Shown one piece after another: positions 39,628-47,496 of a stretch of DNA of 64,000 nucleotides. Both the position numbers and the translations under genes were made by a program. The notes below the pieces were generated by a model, which was not told the DNA's origin, made no database searches, and worked only from the letters and a program-made list of their open reading frames with translations. Source of the DNA: Marinospirillum perlucidum (GTDB taxonomy: Bacteria; Pseudomonadota; Gammaproteobacteria; Pseudomonadales; Halomonadaceae); the NCBI RefSeq assembly GCF_003336805.1, contig NZ_QFWJ01000011.1:59519-123518 (forward strand). Reading direction: 5' to 3'. Position 1 is the stretch's first letter. Each line of letters starts with the position of its first letter.

Positions 39628-40236
39628 CTAACAGGGACGCACAAAAGCCCGGCGAGCGGCTTCAGCTTTTTCCCGAAAGGCGCAAGAGGTCGCATGGTCG
39701 TTGATCAAGCCCATGGCCTGCATAAAGGCATAGACGGTGGTTGGCCCCACAAACTTCCAGCCTCTTTTCTTCAGGGCTTTGGACAAGGCATGGGACGCTG
39801 GAGACATCGTCTGTGTCTGGGGTTCGGGTAGTTGACCCGCCTCCGGCTCAAACTGCCAGAAAAAAGCAGCCAGGGAACCAACTTCCTCTACCAGCTCGCA
39901 GGCTCGCCCGGCATTATTGATCACGGCCTCCAGCTTGCCCCGATGCCTGACGATTCCCGAATTCTGCAGCAAGGCCTCGATATCCTGCGGCTGGAAGTTC
40001 GCCAGCTGGTAGAAATCAAAATGAGCCAGGGCTGCCCTGAAATTATCACGCTTATTAAGGATGGTGCGCCAACTCAAACCGGCCTGAAAACTTTCCAGAC
40101 AGATTTTCTCAAACAGGCGGCGATCATCGGCAACAGGGTAACCCCATTCATAATCATGATAATCAAGAAATTCAGGTACCCCCGCACACCAACCACAGCG
40201 CGGTGTTTCCTTGGCTTGGGGTTCTAAGGGTGACAT
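39628..40236 (-). CDS. tag: DNA-3-methyladenine glycosylase I
   Basis: A 202-residue base-excision glycosylase that removes 3-methyladenine. It aligns well by eye with E. coli Tag: RCGWC, DYHDYEWG, ICLESFQAGLSWRTIL (catalytic-site Glu), GIVRHRGKLEA, SKALKKRGWKFVGPT and LINDHATSC. The zinc ligands (N-terminal Cys, His of YHD, C-terminal His and Cys) are present. It follows argO by 15 bases in the same direction. Confidence 0.95.
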   Translation of the reverse strand: MSPLEPQAKETPRCGWCAGVPEFLDYHDYEWGYPVADDRRLFEKICLESFQAGLSWRTILNKRDNFRAALAHFDFYQLANFQPQDIEALLQNSGIVRHRGKLEAVINNAGRACELVEEVGSLAAFFWQFEPEAGQLPEPQTQTMSPASHALSKALKKRGWKFVGPTTVYAFMQAMGLINDHATSCAFREKAEAARRAFVRPC

Positions 40237-40251
40237 GGGAAACCTCTTTGG

Positions 40252-40857
40252 TTAGATGGCAGGCAGCAAGGAAGCGGCCACTAGCAGCATAATACTTCCA
40301 ATCAGCGTATCAAAGATCCGCCAGGCACGAACTGATTGTAATCTGGGCCCCAGATAGCGACCCAAAAAGGTCAGGGCTGAAAACCACAGAGCCGAAGCAA
40401 GACCGGCACCGACCACAAACCAGACCGCTGATTCCTGACGAGCTCCCACACTGCCGATCAGCACCACAGTATCCAGATAGACATGAGGATTCAGCAGAGA
40501 AATCATCAATGCCTGCAAGGCCAGATGCCAGGCCGAAACCGAGGCTCCACTGGTTTCAGCGACCAGACCGGCTGAGCCCTGCCAGGCACGCCAAAAAGCC
40601 TGGATCGCCAGATACAGCAAAAGTGCAATACCCAGAAAGGTCATGATAGGCACCAGAGCAGGCATCCACGCCTGGATGGCCTCCATGCTGAAAACCCCCA
40701 GGCTCACCAGGATGGCATCCAAACTGGAACAGACCACGGCCAGCACCCAGGGATGCTCCCCACGCATACTCTTGTTCAAAACCCAAGCATTCTGAGCCCC
40801 TATAGCGACGATCAAACCCAGGGCCACGCCCAGACCGGTAAAAAACGAAATCAGCAT
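40252..40857 (-). CDS. argO: LysE/ArgO family amino acid exporter
   Basis: A 201-residue inner-membrane protein with about six hydrophobic segments. GLIVAIGAQNAWVLNKSMRGEHP near the start is the LysE/ArgO signature, and NPHVYLDTVVLIGSVGA is conserved in the middle. ArgO exports arginine, and lysine in related proteins. It is divergent from argP, its known activator in enterobacteria and Pseudomonas, which supports the call. Confidence 0.92.
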   Translation of the reverse strand: MLISFFTGLGVALGLIVAIGAQNAWVLNKSMRGEHPWVLAVVCSSLDAILVSLGVFSMEAIQAWMPALVPIMTFLGIALLLYLAIQAFWRAWQGSAGLVAETSGASVSAWHLALQALMISLLNPHVYLDTVVLIGSVGARQESAVWFVVGAGLASALWFSALTFLGRYLGPRLQSVRAWRIFDTLIGSIMLLVAASLLPAI

Positions 40858-40938
40858 CCAGCACTCCCTGATCCAAATAATGGAAGGCTAAGCTAAAGAC
40901 TAGGCATTCATTAATCCAACGAATAATTTTTATGCTAG

Positions 40939-40953
40939 ATTAGCTTTGCTAAT
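40939..40953. promoter_or_regulatory. Putative ArgP-binding inverted repeat
   Basis: ATTAGC, 3 bases, then GCTAAT: a 6-3-6 inverted repeat containing the T-N11-A pattern typical of LysR-type operators. It lies in the argO-argP divergent region, 18 bases before the argP ATG. No experimental support is available here. Confidence 0.5.
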
Positions 40954-40970
40954 AACTTGGATGTGAGAGC

Positions 40971-41861
40971 ATGCTGGATTACCGACTCCTGGAAGCCCTG
41001 GCCGCCGTGATAGAAAGCGGTGGCTTTGAAAAGGCTGCGCAAAGATTGCATTTGACCCAATCAGCAATCAGCCAGCGCATACGCCAACTGGAAGAGCGCC
41101 TGGGCCAGCCAGTGATTCTCAGAAGCTCACCCCCGCGGGCAACGGCTTTGGGCCGGCGTTTGAGCAATCACCTGCAACAGGTCAAACAGCTGGAACTGGG
41201 GCTACTGGAAAGCAACCCTCTCGAGCCATTGAAAATCCGCATGGCCGTCAACGCTGACTCCCTGGCTACCTGGTTGATTCCGGCACTGGCCAGCAGCCCC
41301 CTTAGTCAGCAAATGGATTTTGATCTGGTTGTCGAGGATCAGGCCGTGGGGCTGGATAGGATGCGCAAGGGGGAGGTCATGGCCTGTATCTGTTCGGATG
41401 CCCAAGCAGTAAACGGGGGGGCGGTCAGCCCACTGGGGGTACTGCGCTACCGAGCCCTGGCCAGCCCGGCTTTTGTGGATCGATACCAGACGCGCACCCT
41501 TCCGGAAAAACTGGTGGAAGCCCCCTGTCTGATCTTTAATCAGGATGACCGCCTGCAACACCGTTTTTTGGAAAAACTGCAGCTGCCGGCGCCCCAGCGC
41601 CCACAGGGATGCCCTTCATCCGAGGGGTTTGTGGCCATGGCCTTACAGGGACTGGGTTATGGCATGATTCCGGAAATCCAGGTTGCGGATCAACTAAAAA
41701 GCGGGCAACTGATTGATGTCTCCAGCCCGGAAAAAATGGATATCCCCCTCTACTGGCATTACTGGCAAACAGAGAGTCCACCTTTGAGTCAGCTGCGTCA
41801 GGCTGTGATCGAACAGGCTCACCGGGTGCTGCATCCCCTGGCTTCAAGCAATCAATGCTAG
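40971..41861 (+). CDS. argP: LysR-type activator ArgP
   Basis: A 296-residue regulator of the ArgP (IciA) group. MLDYRLLEALAAVIESGGFEKAAQRLHLTQSAISQRIRQLEE is the characteristic DNA-binding region (residues 1-60), followed by the effector-binding domain. ArgP activates argO in response to arginine and represses with lysine. The divergent argO gene and the intervening LysR-type box support the identification. A GNAT acetyltransferase follows 52 bases downstream on the same strand. Confidence 0.92.
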   Translation: MLDYRLLEALAAVIESGGFEKAAQRLHLTQSAISQRIRQLEERLGQPVILRSSPPRATALGRRLSNHLQQVKQLELGLLESNPLEPLKIRMAVNADSLATWLIPALASSPLSQQMDFDLVVEDQAVGLDRMRKGEVMACICSDAQAVNGGAVSPLGVLRYRALASPAFVDRYQTRTLPEKLVEAPCLIFNQDDRLQHRFLEKLQLPAPQRPQGCPSSEGFVAMALQGLGYGMIPEIQVADQLKSGQLIDVSSPEKMDIPLYWHYWQTESPPLSQLRQAVIEQAHRVLHPLASSNQC

Positions 41862-41913
41862 GATTTGCAAGAAGAGCCAAGTACTTTTTTCATTTTGTGG
41901 AGAACACCCACCC

Positions 41914-42507
41914 ATGGTTAGGCTCTATCAACCGGAAACACCCCGTCTGCTACTGCGCCAATGGCAACCTGACGATCGTGAAGCCTTTGCGGCCATGAAT
42001 GCCGACCCCGAGGTGATGCGCTATTTTCCCCGCTGCTTCGAGCGCGAAGAAAGTGATGGCATTGCCGATCTCTGTGAGGAATTGATTCGCCAGCTGGGCT
42101 GGGGCTTTTGGGCGGTGGAGCTCAAAGCCACCGGCGAATTTATCGGTTTTACCGGCCTGCATGCCCCCACCGATGCCCTGGCCTTCGCTCCCTGCATCGA
42201 GGTGGGCTGGAGACTGGCCAGGCAGTATTGGGGACAGGGCTATGCCACCGAAGCTGCTCGTGCCTCACTGAAGCTGGGATTTGAAGTGCTTTGCCTGGAT
42301 GAAATTCTTTCCTTCACGGCAAAAAGTAACCAGCCCTCGCTGGCCGTGATGCAACGACTAGGCATGGAGTATGTGGAAGACTTTGAACACCCGGCCCTGC
42401 CCGAAGGCCACCCATTGCGCGCGCACCAGCTTTATCGCCTGGGAGCCAGGCGCTGGTCAGCGGATCTGGGCGACCCAGACACCTGCATCAGGATGTTGAA
42501 CCCGTAA
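41914..42507 (+). CDS. GNAT acetyltransferase, RimJ/RimL type (intact copy)
   Basis: A 197-residue GNAT acetyltransferase: PRLLLRQWQPDDREAFAAMNADPEVMRYFP at the start and the acetyl-CoA loop RQYWGQGYATEA in the middle, followed by SFTAKSNQPSLAVMQRLGMEY. The target is unknown; relatives acetylate protein N-termini or small amines. GGAG lies 12 bases before the ATG. A broken second copy is at 58226-58776, and the first 173 bases the two share after the broken segment (41984-42156) are identical while the rest differs at many sites. In this copy residue CAA (Gln) stands where the second copy has TAA. Confidence 0.9.
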   Translation: MVRLYQPETPRLLLRQWQPDDREAFAAMNADPEVMRYFPRCFEREESDGIADLCEELIRQLGWGFWAVELKATGEFIGFTGLHAPTDALAFAPCIEVGWRLARQYWGQGYATEAARASLKLGFEVLCLDEILSFTAKSNQPSLAVMQRLGMEYVEDFEHPALPEGHPLRAHQLYRLGARRWSADLGDPDTCIRMLNP

Positions 42508-42526
42508 AATCTTCCTTGGCAAAGGC
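41959..42526. repeat. Left arm of the long direct repeat flanking the island
   Basis: This roughly 570-bp segment recurs in the same orientation at about 58230-58795. It covers nearly the whole GNAT gene and the last 39 bases of an MscS-family gene on the other strand. Positions 41984-42156 are identical to 58256-58428; the remainder differs by scattered, mostly synonymous changes. The left edge is approximate, since similarity fades in the broken 5' part of the right copy. Confidence 0.9.
42488..42526 (-). pseudogene. 3'-terminal remnant of an MscS-family gene
   Basis: Read on the minus strand, these 39 bases encode AFAKEDFTGSTS and a stop, against AFAKEDFTGSAS and a stop at the C-terminus of the intact MscS-like gene ending at 58757. 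The reading frame is lost directly upstream (from about 42527). It shows that an MscS gene once lay convergent to the intact GNAT gene here, and fixes the left border of the inserted DNA at about 42527. Confidence 0.85.
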
Positions 42527-42690
42527 CCGTTACTAAGTATTTAAACGATCATTAATCGCTTTTCAGTTTGCAGTAATAAATTGAAGGAGTTACACCAGCA
42601 ACCCAATGCTTGATAAAAAGTCTGGCAAGCCAGGGTCAACCTACAATCCATTCGCTAACGGTAATCAGTCGACCACTTGCCTGAAGCTCT

Positions 42691-43605
42691 TTACAAACAC
42701 TGCCACTCCTTGGATTGAATTTCAGTAAAATTCACTCTAGCTGTGCAAACCGGAGAGCTTTGAGAATAAAGTGAAATATCGGCAATACCACCCGTACTGA
42801 AGGTTAGATACACGTAACTGCCCTGAGCCCCCTGAAGCTTCAACTCACCGTTGTTCGGCAGTTCGGTATCCCACATTGAATAAAGGGTGTCAGCAGACGA
42901 TAAAGGCGACAAGGTGCTGACCGAAAATGAACCCAAAAGCTCGGAATGGTCAACGACATAAGACCTTGTTTGTTGGTAGCTTCCGCCCGATTCATCAGTA
43001 ACAACTGAGACATCAATCCAACGTTCAAAGGCCGGTCCCGTTACAATTGAGGCTAAATCACTTGTTACAGTAACCGTACGATAAGCTTGGGAATCATAGA
43101 CTCGATTTAATCGGGCCTTGATTTGTGTGGAATTGCCATAGCGTTTAATAGTGAAATCCTGAAAATCAAGAGTGCGGGTCTGAGCCGAAGAACCATCAAC
43201 AAACTCTTCTAGTGTATAAGTGTAACGAATATTTCCGTCATAGGACTCACTCGCATCATTTTGAGAGCAGGACAGAAAGTCAAATAAAACCGAGTAGCCC
43301 TGCTGGTATGAAGATCTATAAACTCGATTATAATAAGTAGTCACCAAACCTGAATGGTTACAATCAAAATCATTATAAGAAGGATAATCACTTGGATCAC
43401 CTAAAAAATTATAAGTATCATAATAGCCTGAAAACTTAAAGTAAGGATCAACAACTGCTGCTGCAACAACTGCTGCGATATTTTCTTGTGTAATTTTCAC
43501 CGCAGGGCTGGCTTCTGCCTCATAAAAAGCTTCCTCTTCAGTCTCAAGGCAGCCAGTCAGCAGCAAGTAGCCACTTAATGCCAACACAAGTTTGATATTT
43601 TTCAT
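42691..43605 (-). CDS. Island lipoprotein, unknown family (304 aa)
   Basis: A 304-residue exported lipoprotein that I do not recognise. The signal peptide ends in the lipobox LLTGC (lipid-modified C19), and the residue after Cys is Leu, not Asp, which predicts an outer-membrane location. The mature protein is rich in Tyr, Ser, Thr and Asp, with a Tyr-rich part (about 58-110) and beta-strand-like alternation, suggesting an all-beta fold. Four cysteines in the mature part could form disulfides. It is the last gene of the fourteen-gene island operon, 16 bases after its neighbour. No terminator is obvious downstream. Confidence 0.75.
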   Translation of the reverse strand: MKNIKLVLALSGYLLLTGCLETEEEAFYEAEASPAVKITQENIAAVVAAAVVDPYFKFSGYYDTYNFLGDPSDYPSYNDFDCNHSGLVTTYYNRVYRSSYQQGYSVLFDFLSCSQNDASESYDGNIRYTYTLEEFVDGSSAQTRTLDFQDFTIKRYGNSTQIKARLNRVYDSQAYRTVTVTSDLASIVTGPAFERWIDVSVVTDESGGSYQQTRSYVVDHSELLGSFSVSTLSPLSSADTLYSMWDTELPNNGELKLQGAQGSYVYLTFSTGGIADISLYSQSSPVCTARVNFTEIQSKEWQCL

Positions 43606-43621
43606 AAATCACCTGCCAGTA

Positions 43622-45430
43622 TTATTTTAGCTGCAACCTGATTCCATTTTGTACATGAGGATAATACCTTTGCGAGTCACTAGTCCCCTGCCTGGGGTCA
43701 CAGCCATCGCAATCCCCGATGGATCGAATACCATAAAACTCTGATGCACAGGCATCTCTAACACCACCACACAATCCCTGAATATTACCCTCAGTAGCAG
43801 AGCACTCCTGGGTAGAAGTTTTCTCAAGAAGAAAATCCTCCCAAGCAGCGCACTCCGGCAACGAGATTTGCTGTCCGGTTTTAGTATTCAACCAATGGAC
43901 AAACCACTCCAAACCATCCGCGTTTAAACAGGTTGCAAATCTTGAATGTGGCGAACAACTGCTAGGAAGCATAGAGCGGATATGCTGCGTATTATCAGAT
44001 AGAAATTGATCCAGCAGGGCTCTGGAAACATTATTCTCAAGAATCCAGGCTGGCTCATCATTTAAGTAAACTTCTCTGAAAACCAACTCATGACCGTCAA
44101 CAATAACACTGGTGCTTGGTAACTCTGAGGACGGCTCGATTAGGGTTAAACGTGCAATGACTCCTACAGTATCTCCCTCACCCAAGTAAGGTTGTAGCTG
44201 AATATCAGCAATACGGGCCAGTTCCAATTGTTGAGTATTATTGACCGTATAATTGGTTGCCGTTACCTGCTCATCTACCGAGGTTCTGACTGTCTGCAAG
44301 TAGGTCAAGGTTTCTTCAGGAAGATAGAAGCTTAAAGCCAGATGCAAGGCTGCCTGAATACGGTCATGTCGTGCCTGGGTGTTCACCACAAGGTATTTGG
44401 GCCAATCATCAGCTGCTTCAACAGGAACATTCAGAGCGTTTGAAATACAACCGAGGGTGGCACAGTTTTCACCGTATTCACTAGAGTAAACCTGCCTGGC
44501 TAAACGAATTAGTCGCGAGCTTTCAGCGGTAATCTCCTCAACCAAATGCTGTAGTCTGACCCTGCCTTCACTAAAATCCTCGAGATTATTTGTTCCTGTC
44601 AGCAGAGACAGTACCGGCTCACATGCATCTGTGTACAAAGCCGGATCTAAAGCCTCTAGCGGCTGAGTCAGATTGACCACTTCAACATCTGGAAAGTCAA
44701 CCTTGTTATCAACATAATTCCGAGTCACGTGGCTGCGTTCATCCGAATCAAACGGATAGAACCGGTGCCGAGTGATCTCAACACTGGTCGTCGTCCCCTG
44801 GTTTGCATTACGCACCTGACAAGAAGCCAGTGTATTCGCTAGCTCCAGACGACCTACAGTAGATAATTGAGTAACATCAGATGACAAATGACCATTTGTC
44901 AGAGATTGCTGACTAAGGATCTGCTCAAGACCAAAGTGCTTAGTAGCAAACTGAGCTCGGTGAATCTGAACGGCCCGGCTCCGAAGCTCATCCTCGGCAA
45001 AGCTTAGCTTTGTGATCGAAACCAAATACACCGGAAGATAAAACTGGGCATTTTGTTTTTGCAACGACTGATGAATTGCTGCAATCACACCATCAACACC
45101 CCCGGATACCTCGGGCTCAACATGAGTTGCCAACTCTGCCAAGGCTCGATTCAACTCCAGGCGCTCTTGTCGCAAACGTGTGTACTGGTCTGCCTGTGTC
45201 GTGGTCGAAGGTGCTATCTGCCAGCTTTCATATAAATCCAGTGCTGCAGTTTCACTGATAAAATTGTCATGATTTATAAGCTCCGATACCAAACCCCGGT
45301 CACCCAACTTTTCTTCAAGCATTTCATAATCCACTGCCTCAGCAGGCAAGGGAAGTGTATAGGGCTTTGAATGAACTTCTGAAAGCCCTATAAGAATCAA
45401 CAGCGTGGCTAAGATCAGTTGCTTGAACAT
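43622..45430 (-). CDS. Island exported protein with Cys-rich C-terminus (602 aa)
   Basis: A 602-residue protein with a clear signal peptide (MFKQLILATLLILIGLSEVHS) and no lipobox or further membrane helix, so periplasmic or secreted. The middle is largely helical by composition (many Leu, Glu, Gln). The last 110 residues carry about ten cysteines (CSPHSRFATC, PECAAW, TQEC, GLCGG, DACAS, GDCDGCDP), a small disulfide-stabilised module. I recognise no family. The start overlaps the upstream lipoprotein gene by 16 bases, so translation is likely coupled. Confidence 0.75.
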   Translation of the reverse strand: MFKQLILATLLILIGLSEVHSKPYTLPLPAEAVDYEMLEEKLGDRGLVSELINHDNFISETAALDLYESWQIAPSTTTQADQYTRLRQERLELNRALAELATHVEPEVSGGVDGVIAAIHQSLQKQNAQFYLPVYLVSITKLSFAEDELRSRAVQIHRAQFATKHFGLEQILSQQSLTNGHLSSDVTQLSTVGRLELANTLASCQVRNANQGTTTSVEITRHRFYPFDSDERSHVTRNYVDNKVDFPDVEVVNLTQPLEALDPALYTDACEPVLSLLTGTNNLEDFSEGRVRLQHLVEEITAESSRLIRLARQVYSSEYGENCATLGCISNALNVPVEAADDWPKYLVVNTQARHDRIQAALHLALSFYLPEETLTYLQTVRTSVDEQVTATNYTVNNTQQLELARIADIQLQPYLGEGDTVGVIARLTLIEPSSELPSTSVIVDGHELVFREVYLNDEPAWILENNVSRALLDQFLSDNTQHIRSMLPSSCSPHSRFATCLNADGLEWFVHWLNTKTGQQISLPECAAWEDFLLEKTSTQECSATEGNIQGLCGGVRDACASEFYGIRSIGDCDGCDPRQGTSDSQRYYPHVQNGIRLQLK

Positions 45431-46152
45431 GGAATTTCTCCAAGGTTCAGATCCTCCACAACACCTGAAAGCTCAGTACAAAGGCTGGCATCTAAGCGCA
45501 GAGTCTGCGAGTTAATTAAGTTATCTGCAAACAGCTCACGAAAAGTTGAGTAGCTGGTGTAATCATCATAATCACGGCCAATCACGGCTGCACCAGCAGC
45601 TAAGCTATCAAAATAAATAAGTTCTTTTGTCATCTCCGAAGATGACTCTGTAGCCAGCTCGTCAACCGGTTTCCAGTGAAAAACCACTACTTTTTTCTCT
45701 GTTGTAAAATCACCAGAAGCATGGGTCATAACAAAATTCAGCTCATAAGCAAAATTAGAGGAAATCAAATAGAGTGGCGGTGCTCCCAGATTAATAAACA
45801 ACTCACCTGTCTCAGAATCATGAAAGAAATCCTCACCTCTAACCATTACTCGGTTAATGGCCCAACCTGAATGTGTACTATGGTTTGCTTCACGGACATA
45901 CACCCGCTGGATATCACTGGGCAACTCGTAACGAATACGCACCACATCTGCAGGCGTATTAAGTAAGACTTCAGCGCCAAGCGACTCAAAATCAAGCTGA
46001 AGATCCATGGAAGTTGGGCGTGCCAGAAAGCTTTCACGATCAAACATAACCAGACTACCCAGCTCACCACTGGAAAGATCAAGCCCCTTCTGAGCACAAC
46101 CTGAGAAGATAAAGCTTGAAAAGATAACACTAGCTGCAAGGAGTTTTTTCAT
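45415..46152 (-). CDS. Island lipoprotein, unknown family (245 aa)
   Basis: About 245 residues: signal peptide MKKLLAASVIFSSFIFSGC with lipobox FSGC (C19) and +2 residue Ala, predicting the outer membrane. The mature part looks beta-rich (DVVRIRYELPSDIQRVYVRE, VVVFHWKPVDE), reminiscent of an Ig-like or jelly-roll domain, but no family is recognised. The longer frame from 46197 would add 15 polar residues before the signal peptide, so the internal ATG at 46152 is chosen; it stands 7 bases after the upstream stop codon. Confidence 0.75.
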   Translation of the reverse strand: MKKLLAASVIFSSFIFSGCAQKGLDLSSGELGSLVMFDRESFLARPTSMDLQLDFESLGAEVLLNTPADVVRIRYELPSDIQRVYVREANHSTHSGWAINRVMVRGEDFFHDSETGELFINLGAPPLYLISSNFAYELNFVMTHASGDFTTEKKVVVFHWKPVDELATESSSEMTKELIYFDSLAAGAAVIGRDYDDYTSYSTFRELFADNLINSQTLRLDASLCTELSGVVEDLNLGEIPCSSN

Positions 46153-46159
46153 TAGCTGT

Positions 46160-46735
46160 CTACCAGGTTTTAAGGTCTGCAAAACGTGCTTGTTCATTCA
46201 TCCAAAGAACCAACTCGCCAGCGAGCACATCCACCAATGCTGATTTCGAAGGGAGCTTGAAATAACCTGTCCGTGGGTTCTTATTACGATCAATGAGGGT
46301 GATATTGATCAGGCCCTGATCATTCAGATACAAATAGGCAAGGGTACGGTAACCGCCATTATTTAAACGGCAATCAACAAAAGTATCGCCTAAAACCTCT
46401 ATCCCCTCACGGTTGTTCCTTACACCAAAGAAACAGGGGTTATCCTGAAAGGCATCTAAAATATCAGATTCAAGGGTAAAAGCCAGTTCTGACCTGTAGT
46501 GCAAATTCTGATAGCTCAAAAGACTAAGAAAATCATCTTCATAGCGCTCGAGGGTGGTCGCTAACTCTTCGCTAAAAATAACTAACACCGGATAGCTATT
46601 TTCACTCAATTGGTTTTCATCTTCAGATTCACTGCCTGAAAAAAGACTACAACCCGACATAAGCAGACTTACAAGAATTATTACGCCCAGGGTTAAAAGC
46701 CAGGAAGCTCGAACAAAGCACTGAAAACTAGACAT
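46160..46735 (-). CDS. Island lipoprotein, unknown family (191 aa)
   Basis: A 191-residue lipoprotein with lipobox LMSGC (C29) after a long hydrophobic stretch; the +2 residue is Ser, predicting the outer membrane. The mature sequence starts with an acidic Ser/Glu linker (SLFSGSESEDENQ) and continues as a compact domain of about 140 residues with two cysteines. No family recognised. It directly follows the ATPase gene by 26 bases, which makes it a candidate partner or client of the transporter. Confidence 0.75.
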   Translation of the reverse strand: MSSFQCFVRASWLLTLGVIILVSLLMSGCSLFSGSESEDENQLSENSYPVLVIFSEELATTLERYEDDFLSLLSYQNLHYRSELAFTLESDILDAFQDNPCFFGVRNNREGIEVLGDTFVDCRLNNGGYRTLAYLYLNDQGLINITLIDRNKNPRTGYFKLPSKSALVDVLAGELVLWMNEQARFADLKTW

Positions 46736-46761
46736 AGGCTCACCTTAAGAGATCCACCCGC

Positions 46762-47496
46762 TCAGTCGTGACTCGCTACGACTGCTTCAAGGGTGCCACT
46801 ATTGATTGATAAAATTCGGTCGATACTGCCTTCAGCCAGGCTCTTTTTTAAATGTTCTTTATGAGTAATCATAAAGAGTGCCTGCTCATGCCGGTTCAGC
46901 CAGGCAATCAGTTTGTTCCAGACCTGCTGTTCTGCTGCACTATTAAAAGACCTTAGCAACTCGTCAGCCATGAGGATTCTTGCTGGTGTCAGCAGGCCTC
47001 GAGCCAGGGCGACAATTTCTTTTTGACCGTTAGAAAGACCAGCAATACTCTTCATAGCCAGAATATTACTCAGGGACAATTTTTGCAGGGCAGGATCAAA
47101 ATCTGAAAAGTCAAACAGCTCTAGCAAGGCTTCAAAGCGCTGTTCAATCTGGTCTTTAGAAACACTTGAGAAGTGGCCGGGCAAAAGAATATTTTCTTTC
47201 ACCGATAACCCCTCTATAAAAGAAAAGGTCGAAGGTACAATACTCATCAGCTGGTTTCTAGCTGTAAGTCTGGACTGTCCCCCGGGAATAGCTTTTCCCT
47301 GCCAGGTGATCTGGCCTGCAGAGTGCTCATGCAAACCAGCGATGACCTTAAACAGCACTGTTTTTCCAGAAGCTGAAGCGCCAAAGAGCAGCACCTTCTC
47401 TTTGCTCACAACCTCCAGATTGACTGAAGGCTGATACAGCGAGTGCCCATCAAAGGCTACATTGACATCTTCAAGCTTAAAGAGGGTGTCAGACAT
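46762..47496 (-). CDS. LolD/MacB-type ABC transporter ATPase
   Basis: A 244-residue ATPase. Walker A is GASASGKT (39-46), the signature is LSNGQKEIVALARGL (canonical LSGGQ altered to LSNGQ), Walker B is ILMADE with the catalytic Glu kept, and the H-loop is ITHKEH. Size and motifs match the LolD/MacB/FtsE group, which powers FtsX-fold permeases rather than ordinary importers. Its start overlaps the permease stop by 8 bases (ATGTCTGA), so the three transporter genes form a coupled set. The ADEP motif of the family reads ADEL here, a mild divergence. Confidence 0.9.
   Translation of the reverse strand: MSDTLFKLEDVNVAFDGHSLYQPSVNLEVVSKEKVLLFGASASGKTVLFKVIAGLHEHSAGQITWQGKAIPGGQSRLTARNQLMSIVPSTFSFIEGLSVKENILLPGHFSSVSKDQIEQRFEALLELFDFSDFDPALQKLSLSNILAMKSIAGLSNGQKEIVALARGLLTPARILMADELLRSFNSAAEQQVWNKLIAWLNRHEQALFMITHKEHLKKSLAEGSIDRILSINSGTLEAVVASHD

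Noticed and set aside
42607..42726. A 39-codon plus-strand frame (MLDKKSGKPG...) after an AAGGAG
   Set aside because: The AAGGAG is about 18 bases from the ATG, too far for initiation, the frame overlaps the end of the last island gene, and no family is recognised.
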